Assembly: GCA_003342815.1 (NCBI GenBank)
Contig: PTEX01000145.1
Location: 1,208,201-1,272,200 of the forward strand
Source of the DNA: Eudromia elegans
Lineage: Eukaryota; Chordata; Aves; Tinamiformes; Tinamidae
DNA: 64,000 nucleotides
Direction of reading: 5' to 3'
A model generated the notes under the pieces. It had not been told where the DNA came from and did no database searches. It saw only the letters and a list, made by a program, of their open reading frames with translations. Below are positions 26,769 to 37,627 of the stretch, one piece after another (the first letter of the stretch is position 1; each line of letters opens with the position of its first letter). A program made the translations under genes and the position numbers.

Positions 26769-27960
26769 AATACCAAAATTAAGGTCTATAAAACCATAAA
26801 CATGTGGAGGAGGATGATTTGATTCATATAGTGTATGTGGATTTCCAGAAACCTTTGGTTAAAAGTCCCTGACCAAAAGCTTTTAAGTAAACTAAGCAGC
26901 CACTGAAGAGCAGGAAAGTCCTTATGTTTATAGTGAAAAAAAGCAAAGAGCAGAATAAACAGTGGGCAGCTGCAGTGGAGAGAAGTTATCAGCAAAGTTC
27001 TACGTGATCTGTGCTAAGACATGTGCTATTTTGCATTATTCACACATAAACTCATAAATGTCTAAGAACTGAGGTAAGATATGGCTTTGATAATTACATA
27101 GCAATAATATCTATCTGTCAAGGTAAATAAATGTAAAGAAAAAACAGCCATGATCTCACAATGGCTCCTTTGATGGTCATGGTGTCACAATGAATAATTC
27201 CATGAAAAGCTGTTCAGCAGTGCTCAAAAAAGGCAAACTAACATTAGAGTTACTAGAAAGGAATAGGAATAGTAGAAAATATCCATAGAGTCTATCCAGC
27301 ATATAATGAATGCATCATTCACTCATAATTCTTGAATGAGAATGTGGTTCATTTCTCTTATTTCAAAGGGGCTTAATAGCAGTAGTAATGGAATAGTAGT
27401 GGAAAAAAAATCAGACAAGGGCAATAAGGAAATTGAGAACACTGAATAGCCCTGGTCAGGAACAACTGAAGACAACAAGACTCCTCAAAGGGCTGTCGAT
27501 GGGTAAGGGAAAGATAGGTAAGGGGACACCTTAGAAATTTACAAAATCATAAATATTAAAGAGAAGGATTTCCCCCATACATTCCCTGTCTCTTCCAGTG
27601 TCAACAGAGAATGAAATGAGACTTGAAGGAGTCAAATTCAAGAATAGGTACAGAGTTCTTCATTCAAGATGAAGCTGACTTGTGGTCCTTGCTGTCAAAG
27701 GGTATTGGATATGCAAAGGTCTGATAGCTGTAATGGCTGTGTATCTGAAACGTAGGCTCACTTCAAGTTACAATAGATATTAATCACATTTGGTTAAGGA
27801 AATATTCTGGACTGCAAAGAAATAGAGACTGGAAGAGTACTCAGGAAATATCACATGTGCTTGCTCTTTTCCTACTCCAACCAGGTGAATGCTGGAGACA
27901 GGCTACATGTAGAGTAGAAGCCTTGGGCTGACTCAGTATGATTATTCTTCTTCCCAAATA
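26769..27960 (+). mobile_element. Ancient CR1 LINE, RT domain to 3' end, heavily decayed
   Basis: Early in the segment tgtatgtggatttccagaaa plus cctttggttaaaagtccctg resembles the RT block VDFQKAFDKVP. Then ggagagaagttatcagcaaa and gatctgtgctaagacatgtg match the GVPQGS-LGP region of old CR1s. Further on, accttagaaatttacaaaat and the following 150 bases match the IYKIMN..FFT..VN..LWNSLP segment. Near the end, cttgggctgactcagtatga resembles the terminal 3' UTR of turtle/crocodile-type CR1. The parts occur in order, so I treat this as one old copy; 27090-27420 is too eroded to assign. Confidence 0.7.
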
Positions 27961-30900
27961 CACATACGGTGAAGATTTCAAAACCAGGGCAAAAAGAACA
28001 CAATTATCTTTGGTTATAAACAGTTCTTTGTTTCATTCCTTTCACCTTCAGTTCTCATACACGAACTCCTGATAAATCATCTTTCCTTCTGAATAGAAAA
28101 GGTATAACAGGGGTATGCTTGAATTTTGAATTTTTCAATTCTGTCTGTAACTCAGCAGGTGGAAAGAAGTCATTTTGCACTTTGCGTATTACCCACCAGC
28201 ATCCATTGCAGACAAAGGGGACTGAATAGAAGTCTCAGCATGAAAAGTAGACAAAAGTGAAGACGATGGGAAAGAAAACAATAGTTCCTACCTGGACTGT
28301 TTAGATTGAAATGTCAGCCTTCAGGAATGCACTACCATTCTCTGTTCTGCCCATTTCACTTTCACCAGAGATGCACAAGTGTATGAATACGAGTTTACTT
28401 GTGAGAATAAGAGTTTACCTGTGAATTAATGATTTTGATGATTTTGAGTACAGTAGAACATTAGAGAAGAAAAATATTGTGAAGCGGAAGAAGATGACTT
28501 GTATTGTAAAGTTACCTAGCACTTCTGCAGATGCACAGGGAAAGATGATTTTATTTACTAGAGGAAAAAAAGATCATTTGATTCAGAAACAAAAATGTGT
28601 TTGTTTTAAAACTCAGAGAGCTATTCTTTTACTAAAAGGTTTTGATCTTTGGTTAATTAAGAGTAGAATGTCTTCAGAAGGCATAATGTCCTAAGCATAA
28701 GCAGAACAGTCATTCTTAAATAAGCCATTTGTTAGCCCAGTCCAATGCTCTTCCCAATAAAGAAGGGGAGATAGAAGTGACACTTGAAATCCTCAACCTA
28801 GGACACAGTACATTGTGTCTGCAGAAACATTCCATTTGCCAAACTAAAAACACTGACCTTAGAGATGTGCTAAGTATAATTGCAACTGAAAACTATCTTG
28901 GAACTTGTTAAATACATTTTTGTTTCAGGGACAAACAAAAGAGTCAGGATTGTTCTCCAGTCCAGAGAACAAATAGCAAGGTCTGCTGCAACCAGTTTGC
29001 ACAGGGGTCAGCCCAGGTCTCCTCTGTGTTCCACATTGTCCCTGATGCCCTTAGACTTAATGATTCATTTTTATATGTTTATTTCACGTGTTTTGAAATA
29101 AAAACATGGCATTACGTTGCAGCCTGCAAGAGCAGTGTTACTAAAGCATGAAAGAGTTTATATTCCAAGTCCTAGAGTGTTAGAAAAAAAGCATAGGGGG
29201 CAGCTGAGGGTTCAAAATCTGCTCAAAGAAGGCTGAAGGTATGTGAAGACTTGAAAGCTAAAACTGATCTAGCTTTGCTTACTGCATCTGTGGCAGTACC
29301 CCATCCATGTAATCAGCACATGCAATCCCACACACCACAGCCGGGATCTCAGAATGCCGACAATTAATGGCCAGTCGAGGAGTCACTGTATGAGACAGCT
29401 TCCTGTACAGCTTTATCCAGCAAATTGAATGGAGCCACTGGTCTGCTCAGCATAAGCCCAGGTACGGTCCCAGTATATGATGTGGCTTTGCTTTGAGCTC
29501 TTCCTCACCCGACTGCCAGAAATGACAAAAGTGAGAGACATACTATCTGAACTTATTATTGATGTCATTAGACTGTTACTCTAAAATTCATGCCAAAAGG
29601 AGATAATTTTGAGATGCACATATGATTGCATTTCTACACACTCCTCCACCTCCTGATTTCGAGTTTATATATCTTTGATGATCTTTCTCAGGCTAGCAGA
29701 AGGTCTAAAATGACCCTGTGATCTGAGAGGATATACAAACTGAATGCTTCATGTCCAGAGTATAAAACTCTTTGTCTTTGTGCTGTGGTCTTTCTAATTT
29801 TCAGCCTGACTTACAAAACTAAGATGTATAACACCAGGGATCAGCCTAGAACTTTGGCCTGTGTGCATTGTCTGTGAAATTCTCTTTTCCCCTTGCTATT
29901 CCTTAGTGCTGTGGTAGATGAATGAGTGGATGTATTATGTGTGTATGTATGTGTCTGTCATCCTCAGGGAGCGTGTCTGCTTCTGTCCTTGACTTACTTT
30001 TCTTCTTTCTTCATCTTGCTTTTTTCTTTCTTTTTACAATATCTCAGTTCTAGTCAGACCCTCCCTGTTCAACACTTCTTTTATTCCTAGAACACTCATA
30101 ATGCTATTCAAAGAATATCTGTACAGAAGGAATAGACAGAATACAGAGTGCTTACCACTGTGTAAATTATGTGCTCCCTGAGAGTTTTTTCATGCACTGC
30201 ACACAGTGTTGTCCTTCAGTTAAATTATGAAATAAAAAGGAAATATATCTACCTTTCTTTAGAATTCTTCAAATAAGTTTGAGCAATTATCACTGTATTA
30301 TCTTGTTAGGTTGAAACCAGTAATAAAAAGGCTAGAAATAACAAAGACATAGACTCTATAGGAAATAGGAATGTGTCAGGTTCTTCAGCAATTGACAAAA
30401 GAAGTATGCTTTACAGAAAACAGGTTACCAAGTAAAAGCCAGAAAACCTCCTATCTAACCACGATGCACATTAAGATTCTTGAGAATATTTTCAACACAT
30501 GCAAAAACCTTTTAACTTGGCATATTATAATTAAGAACTAAATAATGTGAGTCTCCTACTAACAAATTACTTAGGTCACAAATGCCCAGCTCCTATGCTC
30601 AAGGATGGAAAGCTTTGTTTGAGCCAATGAGGAAAACAAAATTCTTGTTCCTTTTAAAGGATTTCATCCTCTTCACTGGCTAGAGGATGAGTAGAATAGT
30701 CTCTACGACTGACTTCTTGCAGGGCAACACCTTGAGAAGAAAACCTCTCTTTCCTCTCATCCCTACTGTGATTTCAGTAGGATTTGACTTGGGGGATTTC
30801 CTGAGGGCATCATAGTAATTGCTTTTGGGGCCTGGGATTAGGTTTTCTCCTCATGGCAGGATCAGATCAGTTGAGAGATGGAGATTGCTTGGGGATTTTG

Positions 30901-31039
30901 TTGTTATTTTTATTTAAAAACATTTCCTACAGCAGCGTACAAACTCAGTGCTGTACAGTAGGTTGTAAATGCATTTTGGCTTATAGTCTGATAGCTGTCC
31001 CCACCCTTGTACAAGGAAGGCATCAATAACCTTGAATGA

Positions 31040-31372
31040 GTACGGCAGAGGGCCACTATGGTGGTTTGAAGCTGGAGCAGTGAGAAGAGGCTACGGAAGC
31101 TGGGCTTGCTCAGCCTGGAGAAGAGGCTTAGGAGGATGGAAGAGCAGTTCCCAGAAGCTCCTGGGAGGAGCTTTCCTAGTGATGGCAGGAGGACAGGAGA
31201 CAGCAGGGACAACTAATTGAAACCAGACAAGGTCAGAACTGGGTAACAATCAACTGGGTAAATCTCTGAGCAATCCAGGCCTGGCATTCAAGTTGACCCT
31301 GCTTTGAGCAGGAGGTTGGACTAGAGGCTTCCTGGAGTCCCTTCCAACTTGAATTATCCCATGTCCAATGTC
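31040..31372 (+). mobile_element. CR1 LINE 3' fragment
   Basis: The plus strand carries gggcttgctcagcctggaga (the CR1 RELGLFSLEKRRL coding segment) and ends with a CR1 3' UTR signature: gctttgagcaggaggttgg, ctagaggcttcctggagtcc, cttccaacttgaatta. The intervening part is diverged and partly deleted. The terminal short repeat is eroded. It is antisense to CADPS2. Confidence 0.85.
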
Positions 31373-31874
31373 CACTGCTCAGCAACAGAGCTAGTTCCCT
31401 TACAGTCTAAAATAGGAAAGAGATGAGGCAAAGGCATCTTTTGAAGAATACATGCAATTGTTTCTACTGTTCAGCACAGCAAACCAACAATATTTTTTTT
31501 GAAGTCATTCGCTCTTAGCTCCTTAAGCTGCCTATTCCTCCAGTAGAAAGAATTAGAAACATATTCTAGCTTTCACTGTATGGGGGGGGGTGTCACACTA
31601 CATTCTCAAAACAAGTTTTTTCTTCCTATCTTTTTAACAGAATGATGTGCTTTTGCTTTGAATCAGCTCATCCATAGCCGATCCACCAGCTCAGCTCAAG
31701 AAAACAGACTATACTAAGAGATTTTTTTTCTAGTAATCTCCATAGAAGGCAAAAATCCCTGAAGGCAATATTATGAACTGATTTCTATTTATCTGATGAA
31801 AGCAAGAACCTATAAAAACTTCTGCTTTATCCTAGGGTTACAAATGTATAAATGTGTTCCACCCACTGTATTAC

Positions 31875-32062
31875 CTGTTACCATGAACATGAGAAGCACA
31901 AAATGCAAAACTGTAATGGAGCAACGTTGGATCAATGACAGAACCACTTTCGGAATGTTCAATCAGCTCATTCAGGTAGCAGAGATGGCGGTGGCAGCCT
32001 CGCACTCCATAGCGAGCACAGTATTCATCGAGCACAAACACCTGGCCGGGGCTAAACCAACC
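31875..32062 (-). CDS. CADPS2: CADPS2 exon: [22 protein letters not shown] region
   Basis: 188 nt, 62 codons plus two bases, starting in phase 0. It reads [39 protein letters not shown] and [20 protein letters not shown], then HGN and the first two bases of an arginine codon. The cysteine/histidine-rich [11 protein letters not shown] and [20 protein letters not shown] segments are hallmark CAPS sequence at the entry to the MUN-like region. [10 protein letters not shown] is closer to CADPS2 (..EHSENG) than to CADPS (..ERAENG). The acceptor is TCTCTGCTCTTCCCCTCCAG, a strong tract; the donor is CAG|GTAATA. The exon is markedly more CpG-rich than the intron around it. Its antisense strand is also open for about 110 codons, a shadow frame with no support. 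Confidence 0.96.
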
Positions 32063-35044
32063 CTGGAGGGGAAGAGCAGAGAAGCTAAAACACGCGTTCA
32101 GATTTCTTTTTCAGCTCACTGCTTTTAAACCAAACAAGGAAGAAGAGAATCTTTTTTTATATGCATTATATAAACATTTTATAACAGGATGATTTAAAGC
32201 TGACTAATGGGGACAGAATGGTATCAGCTGGATCCAAAAAGAGGCCCCTTTCTAAAAGGAGTACGAAATAGATGATTTACAAAAACAGGCTAATACATCA
32301 AAAGTCTTCTACAGATTCAATTATATCAATATCTGACATTATATCTAATATGAAATAACTAACCATTTGATCAAAAATTCACAGCTACTAAATGGCAGCT
32401 TTATTTGGTGATTTATTTATTTGTTTATTTATTAACTGTGGTATTTCCCTCTTCTAATCCCTTCCAAATGACTAAAAGAGGTTGAGGAACAACAGAACTT
32501 AATGATTTTGCAGACTGTGGATCTACAACATCAGTTTAGGAACTGAAGGGTACATTTCAATGCAGCTTGTGAATACTTCTGCCAGCTCAGATGTCTAACG
32601 TTTATACATAAAAATCAGCAAAATTAGTAGGAAACAAAACTTTATAATATATTCATATCAGGTTCAAATCATTCATGGTTAAAGAGTTGCATGTGATTGA
32701 GAGTAATTTAAATTCTATGTTCTCTCGCAGATCTTGGATTCAACATATTATTTGCTAATGATTATTTCTCAAACCTATTCTTTAATTCTGTTTGGTTCTG
32801 AGTCACCTCATAGGAGTTAATGCTTCCACTGCCTTTGTTAGTCTTCAACTGTTTCTAGAGATTATTTAGTTTTATTACACTCAGTTTACTCAGAATTTTA
32901 GACCAATATCCAGCTTATGCAGTTCACATAAAATATTTACTGGAAAATACAATATTTTGCTGAAAGGAGAACAAAAGGAATTTTAACTGAATTTCATTTT
33001 TATGAAATAGATGACAAACAACTGAATACATTTCAACTCTTAACAATAGTAAAAAGAAATACTCTCCTATTAAAACTCCAATATGTTTTTAGAATATAAA
33101 AAAATTCTGACAGGAAAGCAAATTTTTATACATCTCATCACAGGACTTCACCCTCTGAAACAGATCTGTTTTAGTGTGGCCATAAGCTTTTCTTGCCCTT
33201 GCAAACTCCACAGGATGCATAACTCTCACCAGTGCAGAGCTGCTACCCAGTACAGAGTATAAGCGTACTGCATAGCAGAGTATAAGAGAACTACATAGCT
33301 CCTTCCTATCTATTATAAAATTAAAAAAAAGGCAACCAATCAATCAAGCAGTCAACCAAAAATACCTCCCCACTGTCTAAGAGGTTACGAAATGATAAAG
33401 TTTAGGTCAGATAATAGTTTAATCAAAAACTCTGCTTGTTTCTCATTCTTAAAAGATCATTTTTTTCTTTATTAAATAAATGCACAATTGTATTTTATTG
33501 AAATATAATGATACACTTTAAAAAAATTATAGGAAATACACATTCACAAAAGATAAGCTCACACATTCAATTTCTCAATATATTAATAATAAAAATATGT
33601 ATATAGTTAAATATGCAATTTCACCAAAAACTGATTACCCGCTCTACTTATTAAAAGCCAAATTTAAAAAAAGAACAATGGCAAATGCATCAGCTTTATG
33701 GTTGCTATAGCACTGTGTATTTCAAATAACCTCTCCTGAAAGTTCCTGATTTCAAGGTTATATTAAGTGTCTTACTATATTATTATTATAAAAAAAGATT
33801 TTGACCCCAATGCACTGTTAGAAAGCTAACCATTTTCTCTTTGAGTGCCAATTACTTTGTACAGATGTACCTTCAGGCCTTTCCTTTGATTCAGTGTGCA
33901 ACCCACACACAGAAAATGAGTCCTTTAACTTTTTCTATACATACTCATCTGATAGTGTTTTATAAAGGAAGCAACTGTCAACAAATAACAAAGTATTTTA
34001 TTTTTTCTACACTTGTAGAAATCTAAAAAAGCTAAAAATTTATCATCTTTGCATTACCTGACTAGCAGGCCCAGGTAAATAAATAAAAAAGAAACAGACA
34101 AACAAAAAAAGTTTACTAGCTGTTGCTGCATTAGGAAAGTGAGAAATATGAGCTATATAACTAGATATTAGTCAAAATCAGGTTTTTTTAGCTACCCAAA
34201 TTAGGTGCCTGGTGAGAGATCACTATTCCAGACATTATCAAGTGAAATATAAAGAAATAAAAAGATTACAAGGTCTGATCCACACAAACCTGGTTAATAT
34301 GTATGCACAGTCAGACTTTTACAGGATTATTGATGGTCTTCCCTATTGTAAATAGAAGCAGAGCTCCATCTTCAACTCCTAACCCCCAAAACCACAGAAT
34401 AGAAATATTACAAAGAAAAAGAAATCTGCAGCTGTAAATAGGGGAAGACCATTAAGTCAGTCTCTTTTATAGCTGTCCTTAAACATGAAAAACACACATT
34501 TTGAAACAAAGGTCACATTTTACTTGTTTCTGTTTAATAATTTTACTCTCATTTATTGCTTAATTCAGGTAAGGCAAAAATATTTCTAAATCTGCTGTGG
34601 TTTTGCTTCTTTTCTTTCGGTGCTTCTCCTTCCCCAGAGCACACAGGCATGAAGAACTGCAGGACAGATGACTGTCTGATATGTGGTAGATTTTATTTGT
34701 CCCTTAAAATGTCTCTACAGGTGTCAGTTATTCCTTCGTTATTCTTTCCAAAGGGACTACTGTGATTATCGAAATCTTACATTTTTATTCTAACTGCCAT
34801 AGAGGCCATGATAAACATCAGCTGAGAAAATCAGAGACCATCTGAAATCTCTTTACTTCCCCACTGAGTGGCCCAGCAAAAGTTTACAAGTGTAAAAACA
34901 GTGTAAAATTTTTAAATTTAAAGCCAATTGACGGGATTCTTTATTTCAACGCTAACCACAGCTACTGAATGAACCAAGATAAAAGGACCGCTTTGTAGCA
35001 ACTACTTCTCACTTTCTATCTATCATCTCCTAGGCAGTACTCAC

Positions 35045-35181
35045 CAAGCAGGAATAGGAATCGTTCAATCTGTGATCCAAGGTCTGCCTCTGAAGCAGTC
35101 TAAAGAGGGAAGCATGGTCAAATTTGCAGGGATTAGCAGAAATAAACTCATCCATGCCATGTTTCTGACCACGATCTGCAT
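35045..35181 (-). CDS. CADPS2: CADPS2 exon: PH-MUN linker ([13 protein letters not shown])
   Basis: 137 nt, two carried-in bases plus 45 codons. It reads (D/Y)[17 protein letters not shown], then [17 protein letters not shown], then [11 protein letters not shown]. The block [19 protein letters not shown] is characteristic of CAPS proteins between the PH and MUN domains. The acceptor has a T/C-rich tract ending ATGAACAG and the donor is TTG|GTGAGT. It ends in phase 0, so the next exon begins with a whole glycine codon. Residue 5 is glycine (ADRGQKHG), where I recall Phe in mammalian CADPS2 and Ala in CADPS; the other flanking residues agree. It is the partner of the microexon: its first two bases AT complete either TAT or GAT. 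Confidence 0.95.
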
Positions 35182-37618
35182 CTGTTCATAGAATGGAGAA
35201 AATGTGTAGAACATTATATGTGAGTGTGTGTGCCCATTTACAAACAAAAGGGTATGTAAGTCTCAACATATGCACTTTCTTCAAAAATACAAAGAAAAAA
35301 GCACATGTTTAGGTGCTCCACGTATTTCTTTATAATCTGACAAATAATTTTAATGAATTATATTTGTACTGCTGTAAAAATCCATGGAGTGTAATAGTGA
35401 AAAAAAAAGTTACTACCAAATTAAAAATTAAACAAAATAGTTTAGAAAGGTACCTGAAAATACAGCATAGCATCATAAAATATGAAAGCACTCTTTTCTC
35501 ATGGAGCTCTTAAAATGCTACAATATATACACAGTTTTATGAATACAAAAAAATTATTCTACAATTTTCTGGATTTGTGTGACTCTAGTGAGATAACTAG
35601 ATAAAAATCCTTTCCTCCACTGGAAAAAGAAAAAGATTTATGTTTTTATTTCTTTTCTGATAAGGAAGAACAGATTTACTGCAGATCCAAGTAGCACTCA
35701 GAAATATTCCTTCATGGTTTGAAAACTACTTCTCAAATGGCAAACTGGAGCAGAAATGAACACACTAGCTTGAGCTAGGTCATTTCCAGCCTTCTTTTTG
35801 TACTCAGCTTTTAATGAGACAAGCCTTAATGTAGTAATGGCAAAGAGCCCCTTCAACCTTCAAGCAAAGAGTAGTGAAAAAGGGAGCATCATTTTTGTGT
35901 AAATACATCGAGAAAACATACCATCCCAAATGGCACTTCAAGCAAAGGCCCAAATTTATTGTTCTTCACAGATTGCATCTTTCAACGCCTCCAAACCCCG
36001 CGGGTTTATCAAAAGAGAAGCTCTAGTGATTGCTTTCGTTAATGCTATGTTTTGTCAAAGTCCTCAATGTGAATTACCTATCAAGTATGGACAGAAAAAG
36101 CCTTACAGTGCCCAAAAGGACTAGTTATGTATTAGCACATTAGCTGTCTTAGATTCTATAGACTGTATTGGGGTGAACAGTCTTATCAACTTAAAAATTG
36201 ACTTCCCCTTTCAATAGGGTTTTAGCTCTTTGTTCCTTTAAATTCAAACCTGGGTCTTTTTATATTCATTACTAGAAAAGTATAGACCTAAGTGTATCCT
36301 AAATGCAATTCCGAAAAAAAACCCAACAAAAACTGCATAGTACAAACCTAAAATTTCTAAAGAAAAGGAGACAAAAGTTTATTGATTAAACCCAATTATA
36401 GAGTCAGGTTCATAATAAAACTCAATATTGATCTGTGGGCATGATGCTAACATAATCAGTCACATTTAGAAATTTAGCCCCAGATCATATTGATCCATGT
36501 CAAGTCCAACTTTCAGCTGTATTTGTGGATGGAAGAATTATTTAATTCAAGCTGAAGGATCTGCAGCATCACATCCTGGAAAGATGCAGAAACTAATTCA
36601 TATCACTTGGCTTTGCATTGTCAAAGCAAGAGTCACATCCATGTGACAGATTTCACCAAGGTGGTTGTAGCAAATAAACAGTATGACAGTACATCGATGG
36701 TGTAAGGTATCATCCCAGAGAAACAGCAGCATATTCTTTTTAGGGTTTAAGGTGCAGCAAGTGTGATTACATGGATCAACAATATTTCCATGTCCATTAG
36801 ACTAGCCTATCAGCAATCACAAACTCAGCTCCCTATTTTTGACTTAGTTAAACAAAACATTCTTTCTTAAGCAGTGTAAAATAATTTTACTTAAACACAT
36901 TAATTCAAAGATAAATAACTAGTATCAATATAACTACATTGCTGAAATTATTATACAATTATGCAAAGTTATCTATAGCTCTCAAAATGACCCCCACACA
37001 GATCATTTTGCAGACAGTCTGCTTAATGTGTTACTGTTTTATAACCTTCTTTCTAGTTTTCCTTCTTATATCAATATCTAATTTATGGAATCATTGTTTT
37101 AAAAGAAGAAAAGAAAAAGGATTAATACTTATTTCAGTCATTGCTTTCCTGTATAAAGTAAACTCTCTTAATTGTCTTGATCTTTTTCTTTGGTTAACTA
37201 TGAAAATATGAAATATTTCTGCCCCCTCACCCTTTAAAAAAAAAACTTTATAAATATTGGCAAGTAAATATTGGCAATCCAGACACTGTTGCAGACACCT
37301 AGACAGTGAATGTAAAAAATAAACAAAATATAAAAATTCATCTTTCTGATACAGTAGTCTAGGCTATCAGAAGGTTACTACTGATGGTAGTAAAGCCTAA
37401 AAAGCAGAATTTGTTGTTAGATAATTTGAATAATAAGAAAAAGTGTTTATTTTATAATATACATAATTGCTGCATTTAATTCCAAGCAATAACCATGACT
37501 GACCACCATCTCATGTAAGTGAATCTAACAGTCCAAGTAACATTGTTGTCAAGCATTAATAAAAATTCTGATTCTGAACATACATATTTTAAAGACAGAA
37601 AAACAGTTAAAAACTTAC

Positions 37619-37627
37619 CTTTACTAG
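37619..37627 (-). CDS. CADPS2: CADPS2 9-nt microexon, probably alternatively spliced
   Basis: The minus strand reads TTCTGCTTGCCCCACAG, then CTAGTAAAG, then GTAAGTTTTT. The 9 bases are flanked by a perfect AG acceptor and a consensus GTAAGT donor, in the correct intronic interval between the PH exon and the exon at 35045-35181. Inclusion is frame-neutral: the phase-1 T upstream becomes TCT AGT AAA GAT (S-S-K-D); skipping gives TAT (Y). Skipped linker: L-Y-A-D-R. Included linker: L-S-S-K-D-A-D-R. TGC occurs at -14 to -12 and -10 to -8 relative to the exon, the upstream motif known for SRRM4/nSR100-activated neuronal microexons. Splice strength, phase and position are seen; alternative and neuronal use are inferred. 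An internal AG could give a 5-nt exon, but that would shift the frame. Confidence 0.8.

Larger units (their letters stand above)
19722..31874 (-). other. Two CADPS2 introns (2.2 kb and 9.85 kb) around the exon at 21920-22021
   Basis: 19722-21919 holds nothing I can name. 22022-31874 carries a head-to-head pair of CR1 copies near 26.77 kb, a CR1 3' fragment at 31040-31372, an A/C homopolymer mosaic at 24625-24663, and a GC-richer segment at 29280-29500 with an unexplained 55-codon minus-strand open frame. The remainder is plain AT-rich intron. Confidence 0.6.

Noticed and set aside
31796-32128. 110-codon plus-strand open frame
   Set aside because: It is the antisense shadow of the real CADPS2 exon at 31875-32062.
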